Assembly: GCA_022113835.1 (NCBI GenBank)
Contig: JAILWY010000011.1
Span: 2,666,001-2,730,000, forward strand
Reading direction: 5' to 3'
Length of the DNA: 64,000 nucleotides
Source: Atopsyche davidsoni
Taxonomy: Eukaryota; Arthropoda; Insecta; Trichoptera; Hydrobiosidae
A model generated the notes under the pieces. It worked only from the letters and a program-made list of their open reading frames with translations. It did not search any database and was not told where the DNA came from. A program made the translations under genes and the position numbers. Shown piece by piece: positions 59,601-64,000 of this stretch (positions are counted from its first letter, which is position 1; each line of letters starts with the position of its first letter).

Positions 59601-60553
59601 ACCCTTAGCTCTAGCGGAGACAATTAACTCTGCACTTACACTAGTGTTTCTGAATTAGGCCAATCCTTACTTAGCACTTTTAAGCCCCTGTACCTGATTG
59701 TGTGCACCGACGGTATTTTCTAAAGAGTGATTTCAAACTCGCTTAAACCGTAGATGCGTATTTTTTAAAAGATTTCTATATTTAATGTCGCGAGTTTTAT
59801 TATTTATTTTTATTTCTCTTGCGACAGGTCACAGCGTGGGAGAGCTGGGCTGTGCCTACGCAGACGGATGCTTCACCGCGGAGCAGATGGTGCTGGCCGC
59901 CTACAGCCGAGGGTTGGCCAGCTTGGAGACCCCCCTCATCAAGGGGTCCATGGCTGCCGTGGGATTGGGCTACCAGCAGGTACCTCGGCAACCCTCACAC
60001 GAAAAACTTCATTTAAACTAACCCAACCATCTGCAATTCATGACAGACTTATTTAAAATTACCCTGCGACTACTGAAGTATTATTTTGGATATTCTGAAG
60101 AAGCTGCCATTGAAAAGCGATAGATCTAACAAACCAAAACAATCATAATTTCCTAGCTATTTGGATTTCATATAAGCTGTTTAATCACCTTAACACCTGG
60201 CATAAATCACAATTTTTCACCCGTACAGGTTTATTGTATTCAAGTAATCGATTCGAGTAAGTCCGAGGCCGATATGTGTGCTCGAACCCCACCTGTGTCA
60301 TGACAAAACCTTTTGAGGATTTTTAAATTTAAAATGGGCGTATGATTAAGTGGCATGCTCGTTGTTAAGGTGAAGGACCTCTGCCCCCCCGAGATCGAGG
60401 TGGCGTGCCACAACGGTTTCGACTCCTGCACCATCTCCGGCCCGGCCGCGGAAATGAAGAGCTTCGTGAAGCAGCTCCAGGCGAAGGACATCTTCGCCAA
60501 GGAGGTCCCCTGCTCCAACATCGCCTACCACTCCAGATACATCGCCGAAGCTG
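41479..60553 (+). CDS. FASN: Fatty acid synthase (animal type I FASN), N-terminal part, 11 exons, continues past window
   Basis: Cytosolic multidomain enzyme that builds fatty acids from acetyl- and malonyl-CoA. Coding segments: 41479-41661, 45260-45573, 46107-46310, 46390-46670, 52352-52494, 57994-58197, 58305-58494, 58903-59059, 59161-59330, 59828-59979, 60370-60553. All introns are GT-AG and phases match, giving 2182 nt (727 codons plus one base). Residues ~35-435 are the ketosynthase: active-site Cys193 in DSACSSS, His325 in EAHGTG, His363 in KSNMGHSE, and the closing GVNSFGFGG at 421-429. After a linker, the malonyl/acetyl transferase runs from ~528: GMGSQW at 535-540, nucleophile Ser618 in GHSVGE, Arg643 in AYSRG, His720 in AYHS. 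The Ser-Arg and Ser-His spacings (25 and 102) equal those of human FASN as I recall them (S581, R606, H683). Animal FASNs are ~2400-2500 residues, so dehydratase, reductase, ACP and thioesterase parts lie downstream. Insects often have several FASN paralogues; I cannot say which this is. Confidence 0.96.
42046..42875 (+). pseudogene. Decayed Tc1/mariner transposase
   Basis: Spread over more than one frame and broken by stops. Recognisable parts, in order: KNPHLSLQSA and EKLKQKGLNIS (DNA-binding region), KPLLSENHVKKRMSWAHENKD (from 42246) leading into IIFSDEASF with the first catalytic Asp, VKVHVWGCFSKRGFGNLNLF, VLDWPSQSPDANPIKNV, and RMPQRCMAIINNGGYWTPY before a stop at 42873. The Glu expected in NPIEN is Lys and the following Trp codon is a stop. 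No active enzyme is possible. Confidence 0.85.
42960..43125 (+). repeat. 31-bp tandem repeat, 5 copies
   Basis: The block gcaagttttgactatgaaag recurs at 42969, 43000, 43031, 43062 and 43093 (period 31, last 30), each preceded by a gg-tccg-t/c-g variant. It sits at the right end of the hAT-like element and was probably amplified within it. Confidence 0.9.
43155..45259 (+). other. Rest of FASN intron 1, no recognised gene
   Basis: Mixed composition. A (TA)n tract at ~43977-43996 is followed by a GC-rich stretch (44030-44280), and another GC-rich stretch covers 44400-44980. ORFs there occur on both strands and match no family I know. These may be unidentified repeats. Confidence 0.4.
45260..45573 (+). 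CDS. FASN: FASN coding exon 2: ketosynthase N-terminal half
   Basis: Acceptor ttccag precedes GTTGACCTGGTC; it joins in phase 0 to exon 1. It encodes the family pattern DDRRW, FDASFFGVH, QAHTMDP and TGVFIG. MDPMCR replaces the common MDPQLR. The exon ends ACTGG with donor gtataa, leaving two bases that complete a glycine codon with exon 3. Length 314 bp, no stops. Confidence 0.95.
45574..46106 (+). other. FASN intron 2
   Basis: 533 bp; donor gtataa, acceptor ttcgcag. No gene or clear repeat. A short inverted pair flanks 45850-45880 (gcggggaagatccccgc). Confidence 0.7.
46107..46310 (+). CDS. FASN: FASN coding exon 3: ketosynthase active-site cysteine
   Basis: Starts after ttcgcag and completes the split Gly codon, then reads CSRAMLANRISYW and the nucleophile motif DSACSSS (Cys193); most FASNs have DTACSSS. 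It also carries CDAALVGGSN. It ends TCTCCCG with the consensus donor gtaagt, leaving two bases. The following intron is only 79 bp. Confidence 0.96.
46390..46670 (+). CDS. FASN: FASN coding exon 4: ketosynthase, first catalytic histidine
   Basis: Acceptor ccaccag; the split codon gives Arg234, followed by LGVLSPEGRCRSFD, DANGYTRSEA and, at the end, YVEAHGTG with catalytic His325. Donor gtgagc, one base left over. The 5.7-kb intron that follows contains a large foldback repeat and a reversed tRNA-like SINE. Confidence 0.96.
46671..47799 (+). other. FASN intron 4, proximal part
   Basis: AT-rich, no gene. At 47704-47740 a short stretch (agcagcctatacgccctgcg) resembles the terminal repeat of the small MITE at 63.9 kb. 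Confidence 0.5.
47800..48864. repeat. 1.07-kb foldback of two ~0.5-kb AT-rich elements (FASN intron 4)
   Basis: The left arm (47800 to ~48310) and right arm (~48346 to 48864) are reverse complements of one another and belong to the dispersed ~550-bp family seen elsewhere here. Outer ends match: ccgtgataccaaattcgag against ctcgaatttggtatcacgg. Both arms share variants absent from other copies (cgtattgcgaaaaatcgact with tacgtacaagcaaatggcca), so they come from one duplication or move as one unit. The centre holds CTCTGGTGT/ACACCAGAG (48315-48341). A transcript would fold into a long hairpin. Confidence 0.85.
48970..49149 (+). CDS. Small ORF of 59 codons, function unknown (FASN intron 4)
   Basis: ATG at 48970 in a good context (ccaaca before it), stop at 49147. 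Composition is protein-like and polar, richer in GC than its surroundings, with DNDPRQDDAPNLP and GLREVELPPFTG. The last motif faintly recalls the start of retroelement gag proteins (LPxxELPxFxG), but this is weak. It lies just outside the foldback element, and the opposite strand is also open for 65 codons. It may be a gag scrap or chance. Confidence 0.25.
   Translation: MDTQTRVSSSEKFPFGDNDPRQDDAPNLPTLQEVGLREVELPPFTGHYPFGRHFQLPAP
49170..49246 (+). repeat. Possible tRNA-like (SINE) fragment
   Basis: The stretch ccaatggttagcacgcttg resembles a tRNA D-arm/A-box, and ctctcgatcgagcc ~35 bp later could be a degenerate B-box. No cloverleaf closes convincingly. Confidence 0.25.
50060..50235. repeat. 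Dispersed repeat, second copy of the 30.1-kb unit
   Basis: Shares tcagagagtacttggtggaa, ccatttcaatatttttgagt and ggcgaaaccggtcac with 30075-30240, followed in both by an aaaacgaa-atgt-gaaaaatcactcaagtattt stretch. Family not identified. Confidence 0.7.
50240..50445 (-). repeat. tRNA-Thr-like foldback SINE, copy 3 (reverse)
   Basis: Reverse-strand copy of the element also found at ~11.1, 16.7 and 62.0 kb. On the minus strand it reads a 5' arm (ggcacattggttcatatgat...), an A-box (ttagtacaagggttagtaca), anticodon loop catgtaa, B-box gggttcaaatccc, then a 3' arm. The two arms are imperfect inverted repeats. It lies in FASN intron 4, antisense to the gene. Confidence 0.8.
50446..52351 (+). other. 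FASN intron 4, distal part
   Basis: Apart from the foldback at 51550-51790 I see no known element. GC-richer islands at 50640-50780 and 51190-51360 carry only short ORFs on both strands. The intron ends with a good pyrimidine tract and cag at 52351. Confidence 0.5.
51550..51790. repeat. Foldback element with ~105-bp arms (FASN intron 4)
   Basis: The left arm (51550-51656) and right arm (51676-51790) are near-perfect reverse complements around a 19-bp loop. The right arm carries a 6-bp insertion (gcttct). The core gaccaacagacttggtcatc with atcag is a short motif shared by many insect repeats. Confidence 0.85.
52352..52494 (+). CDS. FASN: FASN coding exon 5: ketosynthase, second catalytic histidine
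   Basis: A pyrimidine-rich acceptor (tttttcctctcag) precedes it. The exon completes the HGTGT motif, then reads RVGDPEEL and KSNMGHSEAASG (His363). It ends ATCACCAAG with donor gtgcgt, phase 0. A 5.5-kb transposon-filled intron separates it from exon 6. Confidence 0.95.
52636..53346 (+). pseudogene. Helitron replicase/helicase fragment
   Basis: From 53018 the sequence reads VISAELPNQHEDPIRFDVVC, MIHGPCGALNMNSPCIKDGKC, TKRYPRGLIDEIQTGEDGYP and KYRRQKP, the conserved helitron-like N-terminal region of Helitron RepHel proteins (HGPCG, PCxxDGKCxKxFP). A stop (TAA at 53229) interrupts before DGGFTANIKLRN. Further on, PILSKTFQTYINVNY continues only after a frame change. The upstream noncoding part (from ~52636) is repeated in inverted form at 55815-56417. 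Dead transposon remnant in FASN intron 5. Confidence 0.85.
53991..54059. repeat. Short inverted repeat (hairpin)
   Basis: The left arm caattgattaacaatacag with atattgttca and the right arm tgaacaatatctgta with ctgttaatc and a bulged caattg form a ~29-bp stem with a 4-base loop. It may be the centre of a MITE or a foldback relic. Confidence 0.75.
55146..55232 (+). repeat. Dispersed family B fragment
   Basis: Resembles 57135-57285: ttcccttacaaaactct, gatctgatactccttctgca and gcaggctgcaaaaaacaacc line up with that copy at roughly 75-80% by eye. Confidence 0.6.
55815..56417 (-). pseudogene. Helitron fragment, inverted partner of 52636-53250
   Basis: Reverse complement of the Helitron piece 2.5 kb upstream. 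On the minus strand it keeps VCKNMIHGPCGALNMNS, then has an internal deletion removing the PCIKDGKC region, and resumes near GGDGGF. The noncoding side matches through to the end (aaccgaatttgattatt against aataatcaaattcggtt). Confidence 0.85.
56418..57134 (+). other. FASN intron 5, no gene recognised
   Basis: A GC-rich patch (56640-56780) with three overlapping ORFs on one strand; none resembles a protein I recognise. Confidence 0.4.
57135..57285 (+). repeat. Dispersed family B, copy
   Basis: Contains ccttacaaagctctggcg, agcaagctacagaaacaata, cagagcacatccctccacaa and tccactactccattacc. The same blocks recur at 367-525 and 15415-15530 (reverse), and 12388-12500 and 55146-55232 (forward). Translations share KLWxxDLI and LPEHIPP, so it may be a decayed coding region of an unidentified element. 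Confidence 0.75.
57483..57970. mobile_element. hAT-like MITE ending 23 bp before FASN exon 6
   Basis: Terminal repeats CATAGGCTCCCAAAC and (reverse complement) CATAGGTTCCCAAAG; inner ends run into gtcccgtcgacccc and ggggtcgatattgaccac. It is homologous over most of its length with 32313-32747. Flanks taataaag and ctttaaag agree at 5 of 8, consistent with an eroded 8-bp duplication. No transposase ORF, so nonautonomous. Confidence 0.85.
57994..58197 (+). CDS. FASN: FASN coding exon 6: ketosynthase C-terminus
   Basis: Starts after tttctttgtag in phase 0 and reads PPNLHYENPREG and GVNSFGFGGANAHVLL, the conserved end of the ketosynthase. The boundary AAG/gttccc is a weak donor, but it is the only one that joins in frame to exon 7 and matches family spacing. 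A hAT-like MITE ends 23 bp before this exon, so the acceptor tract lies between transposon and coding sequence. Confidence 0.92.
58305..58494 (+). CDS. FASN: FASN coding exon 7: linker between ketosynthase and transferase
   Basis: Acceptor ttgacag, phase 0. It encodes VNGGSARDDLPRLVCASGRTE, a linker well conserved in insect FASNs, followed by a helical stretch and HVFRGYTLL. The donor gtaagt is consensus and leaves one base (A). Intron 6 is 107 bp. Confidence 0.93.
58903..59059 (+). CDS. FASN: FASN coding exon 8: start of malonyl/acetyl transferase
   Basis: Acceptor ctatccccag; a split Arg codon opens the exon. PVWFVFSGMGSQWSGMG (residues 528-544) is the first strand and oxyanion-hole motif of the acyltransferase fold. 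It ends ATCGAGAG with donor gtgaac, two bases left over. Confidence 0.95.
59161..59330 (+). CDS. FASN: FASN coding exon 9: malonyl/acetyl transferase
   Basis: Acceptor ggatgacag; reads CHQVLSPKGVDI, then the helix SFVGIAAVQIGLCDVL and GIEPDHIIG, which leads into the nucleophile elbow. The donor gtgagt splits the Gly codon of GHS between exons 9 and 10. Confidence 0.95.
59828..59979 (+). CDS. FASN: FASN coding exon 10: transferase nucleophile elbow
   Basis: Acceptor cttgcgacag. The exon carries GHSVGELGCAYADGC with nucleophile Ser618, and AYSRG with Arg643, the residue that pairs with the malonyl carboxylate in animal FASN. It ends CAGCAG with donor gtacct, phase 0. Confidence 0.96.
60370..60553 (+). 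CDS. FASN: FASN coding exon 11: transferase, catalytic histidine; last exon in the window
   Basis: The start is set by phase and homology (VKDLCPPEIEVACHNG); the acceptor cgttgttaag has a poor pyrimidine tract. The exon includes TISGP and AYHSRYIAEAG with His720. It ends GAAGCTG with donor gtgagt, leaving one base for an exon beyond 64000. A tandem array begins at this donor. Confidence 0.93.
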
Positions 60554-61030
60554 GTGAGTTGCTTCATAACACACAAAAACTTCGATTAAGCTAGATGAAT
60601 TGCATCATAATACACAAAAGCTCTCGATGAGTTGTTTAACAACACATAAAAGCTCAAATAAGGTGAGTTGCTGCATAGCTCACAAAAGCATTAGTTACTC
60701 AAGTTGTTTTATAATACACGAAAGCTCAGGTGAGATGAGTTGCTTTACAACACATAGTTAGGTGAGTTGCTTTATAACACACAAATCTTAGATTAGGCTA
60801 GATGAATTGCATAATAATACACAAAAGCTCTTGATGAGTTGTTTTATAACATATAAAAGCTCAAATAAGGTGAGTTGCTGCATAACTCACAAAAGCATTA
60901 GTTACTCGAGTTGTTTTATAATACACAAAAGCTTAGGTTAGATTGATTGCTTTATTAGACACAAAAGCTTAAGTTAGATGAGTTGCTTTTTAACATACAA
61001 AAGTTTAAGTCAGATTAGTTGCTTTATGGC
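60554..61030 (+). repeat. Tandem array beginning at the FASN exon 11 splice donor
   Basis: Degenerate ~35-50-bp units around the theme gtgagttgctt-ataacacacaaaagct. The first unit contains the real donor (60554); the string ggtgagttgct recurs at ~60662, 60761 and 60869. A higher-order period of ~207 bp is visible (gctagatgaattgcat near 60594 and 60801). Confidence 0.85.
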
Positions 61031-61810
61031 ACATTAAAGTTTACATTCAAGATTGGACACGCATTATTTCATTATTTACCAATCAATCATTTTCTAATCA
61101 TATTTCGTGATGTTCGTAGTAGTAATTTAATAAATTATTTACATATGATTTTTGAGTTCACTGGCCGTTGTGTCGTTTCTATTCACTCAGTAATTTTAAC
61201 ATTTCATTTTTCTATATATTTGATACTAAAGTTAGACATAATCACACCGATCATCAGTCATCGTAAGGGAGGTACAACAACCTCAGGGAGTGGAGTGGAT
61301 CTCTCCTGAAAAAGGCGTGGAAGCGAGAAGGCATTACTTATTCAGCAGCGCTCTCTGACAAACAACCGACAACACGAGTTGCATCAGATCCATCAACTTC
61401 CGCTACAACTTTTCTTGACGTACCAGGGACTCCCGCCGCCCCTGGCAACGCCCGGCATACAAAAATAACTTCAACCCCCTCCCCCTCCTGTGACATCTTC
61501 AATCCTGAAAAATAGAGCGATTTTCCGACTTAAAACATATATTGTATATTAGGTGTGTTACTGGATGATATTCTGAGTGAAATGGATCCTTACCAGTGGC
61601 GTGCGATGAGGGCGGGAAATGCACCAAAAATTAAATAAACTAAAAACCCTGCGATGAGTCTTAAACAATTTTTTTGTGATTATATCACGCGTAAAAAAAT
61701 CATCGGCAACCAATGGTTCAAGACAAAAATTATTTTTTTTCCTCCTCTCATTCACCTGCTTCAATCGCACTAATAAACTTCAGCGAGGTAGTTTTATCGT
61801 ATATGTGTGT
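61031..61810 (+). other. FASN intron 11 continued
   Basis: No further FASN exon found. A GC-richer stretch (61290-61500) contains no splice-flanked conserved coding sequence. Confidence 0.5.
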
Positions 61811-62150
61811 CTATTTTTTGGATTGAACGTCAATCAAGTGCGTATTTATTACCCATTACGGGTTTATTATACTATTACTAATATGATTAGGCACATTAGT
61901 TCACACATCCAGATTGGATTAAAAACGCTTCACTTGTTCAAATCACTAAATGTTGGTTGGCCTGGGCACATTGGTTCATATGTAGAGTATGATTGTTAAA
62001 AATTCTCGATGAATGGATGCGATTCGTTAGTACCAAGAGTCAGTGCACCGGCCATGTAAGCCTAGGGATGTGGGTTCAAATCCCACACAAATCACGATGA
62101 TATTTTTCTGAGAATTTTTTTAATCACGTTCTATGTCTGAACTAATGTTA
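61811..62150 (+). repeat. tRNA-Thr-like foldback SINE, copy 4
   Basis: The best preserved core: cgttagtaccaagagtcagt (A-box side), anticodon loop catgtaa (anticodon TGT), and gtgggttcaaatcccac, a perfect 5-bp T-stem with loop TTCAAAT. The 3' arm (gagaatttttttaatcacgt) is inverted relative to an upstream arm at 61874-61910. Further left, 61811-61875 is the reverse complement of the right flank of copy 2, so the unit includes that ~70-bp piece. Confidence 0.85.
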
Positions 62151-62395
62151 TCGTATATCTCATTATATTATTCGTCCCCTTCTCTTCTTGAGCCCCACGC
62201 ATACTTCAGGTCTCCTTTCTCGCCCTCGGCGAGGGGTTGCTCCGGAGACTTCCTGCCTGTCCTGTACACGCACGCACTTCCTGGCGGAAATCAAAAGGCA
62301 GCCAAGCCACGACTTCCCCCGCGTATATCCATTACCCCTGAGTCACAACTCTGCCTGCCATATTCATAAACAGGATTTGCTTCAATCACATTCCC
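62151..62395 (+). other. GC-richer spacer, no gene recognised
   Basis: 62180-62340 is C-rich with two overlapping ORFs, neither recognisable nor flanked by clear splice sites continuing FASN. Confidence 0.4.
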
Positions 62396-62399
62396 TTAA

Positions 62400-63073
62400 G
62401 GGTCTAGGTCCCATAATCGAGATTTTTTAATCATTTTCTCATTTGTCGGACTGCGTTTATCTGAAACTTTCCGTTATATTATAATATTTATTTGGCTTGC
62501 TTGATTTGGATCGACAAAATGAATGCCATTGGCTTAAGGGTTTAAGTCCCATACATCATTTTATGATCCGTTTTGCGAAAAATCGACTGCACCAATCAAA
62601 AAAATTTAAATGCAAAAAGTTTGATACATCTCTTCTTCCGAACAAAATATTTTATTATTTCTTATAAATTTACTATTAATATGATACATATGTGTTTTTC
62701 CGATTGAAGTGTAGGAATTTGGAGATTCGTCATGTCTCTTTTCCAAGAGTGCTAAACATTTTAAAGTCTTTTTTTCAATTGGAATTAAAAGATAAAATAT
62801 AAACCCTGTACGATTTATTATTTTAAAAATTAAAAAAAAAAAAATCATTAACAAACTTTGTTTTTGAAAAGTCGTCATTTTATCAAACTTTTCAACATCT
62901 TCAAGATTTTATTTCACCCTGAAAATGGACGGTAATTAAATATAATTTATAGTTTTTTTGATACTCTGTAAAAAAATCAACGTTTGACATAGAAAATTAA
63001 GTGAAAATTGACACGATTTCGCCAATTGTCCGGTTGGACACCAGAGGCAATTAAAAGGCTGGAAGCAACTGCC
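62400..63073 (+). repeat. AT-rich ~550-bp family A, copy 9 (nested start)
   Basis: TTAA (62396-62399) precedes ggtctaggtcccataatcga. After ~40 bp the copy is interrupted by a segment shared with 39110-39290, then restarts behind a second TTAA (62534-62537) and runs to ctgcc at 63073, followed by TTAA (63074-63077). Near its end it has ggttggacaccagagg, as in the centre of the 48.3-kb foldback. Confidence 0.85.
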
Positions 63074-63077
63074 TTAA

Positions 63078-63862
63078 AGCCATATTCACTCAAATGTGCG
63101 TCATTGAAATATCGTAGCCTTTTCAAATATAAAGCTCAATCATGTCAGGCGGTGTTTGAATTTTGTGGTTTGTGATTTGTCGCCATCTGCGACTTCGGGA
63201 TTATATCGGTGTATTTCCGGTTCCTTCTGCTCGGATTAACGCACGCATTGCAAGTGTCGTCACGCCCTCGTGAATAATTTGCGACCCCCCGGGGAGGAGG
63301 GGGTTGTAAAGACAGTCTCTCCCCCGGCGTCTGTCTCTCCCCTTGCTCCAGATTTATCGGACAGAAGTCACACCTGGTTTTCACATCCCTTCGCGATCGT
63401 TAAGGCTTTCGTGTTACATCTGAATAAATTTATTCAACAATTTCATATCGCGAGGTATCGCATGGTTGTAGACGTGTTTTGTCATGTGTCACTCCACGGC
63501 CTCGTATAAGAAATGAGCTCACTCAAAAGACTACCTTTATATTTATAATTTTAAATTAACAAATTCAAAGGCTGCGGTTTTTTTTACAACGGGCAAAATA
63601 GTTTCAGAGGGTCCGGCATGCAAAGAATGAGGAGAAAAATCTTCGAAGAGTTTCGAAGATTCGATCATCCTGTTATTGTAAATTTATATTGTAATTATAA
63701 AAATAAGTTAACACTGTTTATTGTCATGCAGATAATTGTCGGTAATTGGCAAAACCACCCTTTAACCGTTTCATGAAAATGATTTGCCTGCACCCCAATC
63801 AGGCCGCTTACTCTGTTATGAATTCACTCGTATATTTGATGTTTTGCACGCAGTCGAGCATT
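63078..63862 (+). other. Unassigned sequence (FASN intron 11)
   Basis: GC-rich patch 63240-63380, otherwise AT-rich. No coding region with support. Confidence 0.5.
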
Positions 63863-63991
63863 AAGCGGCCTACACGCGCTGCAGAACAACCGACACCCAA
63901 ACGGTAATTAACCAACTGCATCCTGTTACTGTACTATCGGCCAGTTGACGTTTTCATCATCGGTTGTGGCCCAACGAGTGTAGGCAGCTTT
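63863..63991. mobile_element. Small MITE with ~18-bp terminal inverted repeats
   Basis: Left end aagcggcctacacgcgctg; the reverse complement of the right end is aaagctgcctacactcgttg, matching at about 15 of 18. No ORF. Superfamily not determined. Confidence 0.55.
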
Positions 63992-64000
63992 GAGAGTCGC

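Noticed and set aside
62030..62098. Functional tRNA-Thr gene
   Set aside because: T-arm and anticodon loop look right, but acceptor and anticodon stems do not close and the same core recurs in repeats at three other sites: a SINE, not a tRNA gene.
60554..64000. A further FASN exon before the window end
   Set aside because: I looked for the region following AYHSRYIAEAG (typically GPxLLxxL...) in all forward frames and saw no conserved, splice-flanked segment.

Overview
The window is arthropod nuclear DNA, most likely from an insect. It is AT-rich, crowded with transposon debris, and carries one recognisable spliced gene. Evidence for an insect: the gene is an animal type I fatty acid synthase (FASN) whose exons read like insect FASNs; there is a short tract of the insect telomere unit (CCTAA/TTAGG) at 13126-13160; and the dispersed repeats are eukaryotic (LINE 3' ends, a tRNA-Thr-like foldback SINE, Tc1/mariner, Helitron and hAT-like elements). 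I cannot resolve the order. There is no bacterial-style gene organisation, CRISPR array or rRNA, and nearly all short ORFs are chance.

Layout. 1-35 kb: intergenic DNA with no protein gene I can support. It holds several tandem arrays (1.3-2.0, 6.7-7.4 and 14.2-15.1 kb), copies of a ~550-bp AT-rich element often bracketed by TTAA, many short LINE 3' remnants, two copies of the tRNA-like foldback element, a hAT-like MITE with a perfect 8-bp target duplication (32313-32747), and two or three GC-rich islands with promoter-type motifs (CRE/E-box at 18.4 kb, ETS/YY1 at 19.0 kb). 35.7-35.9 kb: a GC-rich block with a TATA box, an ATG-free leader and a 5' splice site, the best candidate for the FASN promoter and noncoding first exon. 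36.0-37.0 kb: a tandem array directly behind it. 41.5-60.6 kb: eleven coding exons of FASN on the + strand. Their splice junctions and phases can all be read, giving 727 codons that cover the ketosynthase domain, the linker and most of the malonyl/acetyl transferase domain. The rest of the gene lies beyond position 64000.

The FASN fragment looks functional. The ketosynthase Cys-His-His set (C193, H325, H363) and the transferase Ser/Arg/His (S618, R643, H720) are present, and no exon has a stop or frameshift. The introns differ greatly in size (79 bp to 5.7 kb). The long ones are filled with mobile elements: a decayed Tc1/mariner transposase inside a hAT-like element in intron 1, a 1.07-kb foldback in intron 4, an inverted pair of Helitron fragments plus a hAT-like MITE ending 23 bp before exon 6 in intron 5, and a tandem array that starts at the splice donor of exon 11. 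Exons are visibly GC-rich against AT-rich introns.

I found no clear undescribed multi-gene system. The observations most worth a second look are the transposons abutting FASN splice sites, the splice-donor repeat array in intron 11, the tRNA-like core enclosed in a foldback repeat, and the distant candidate promoter.
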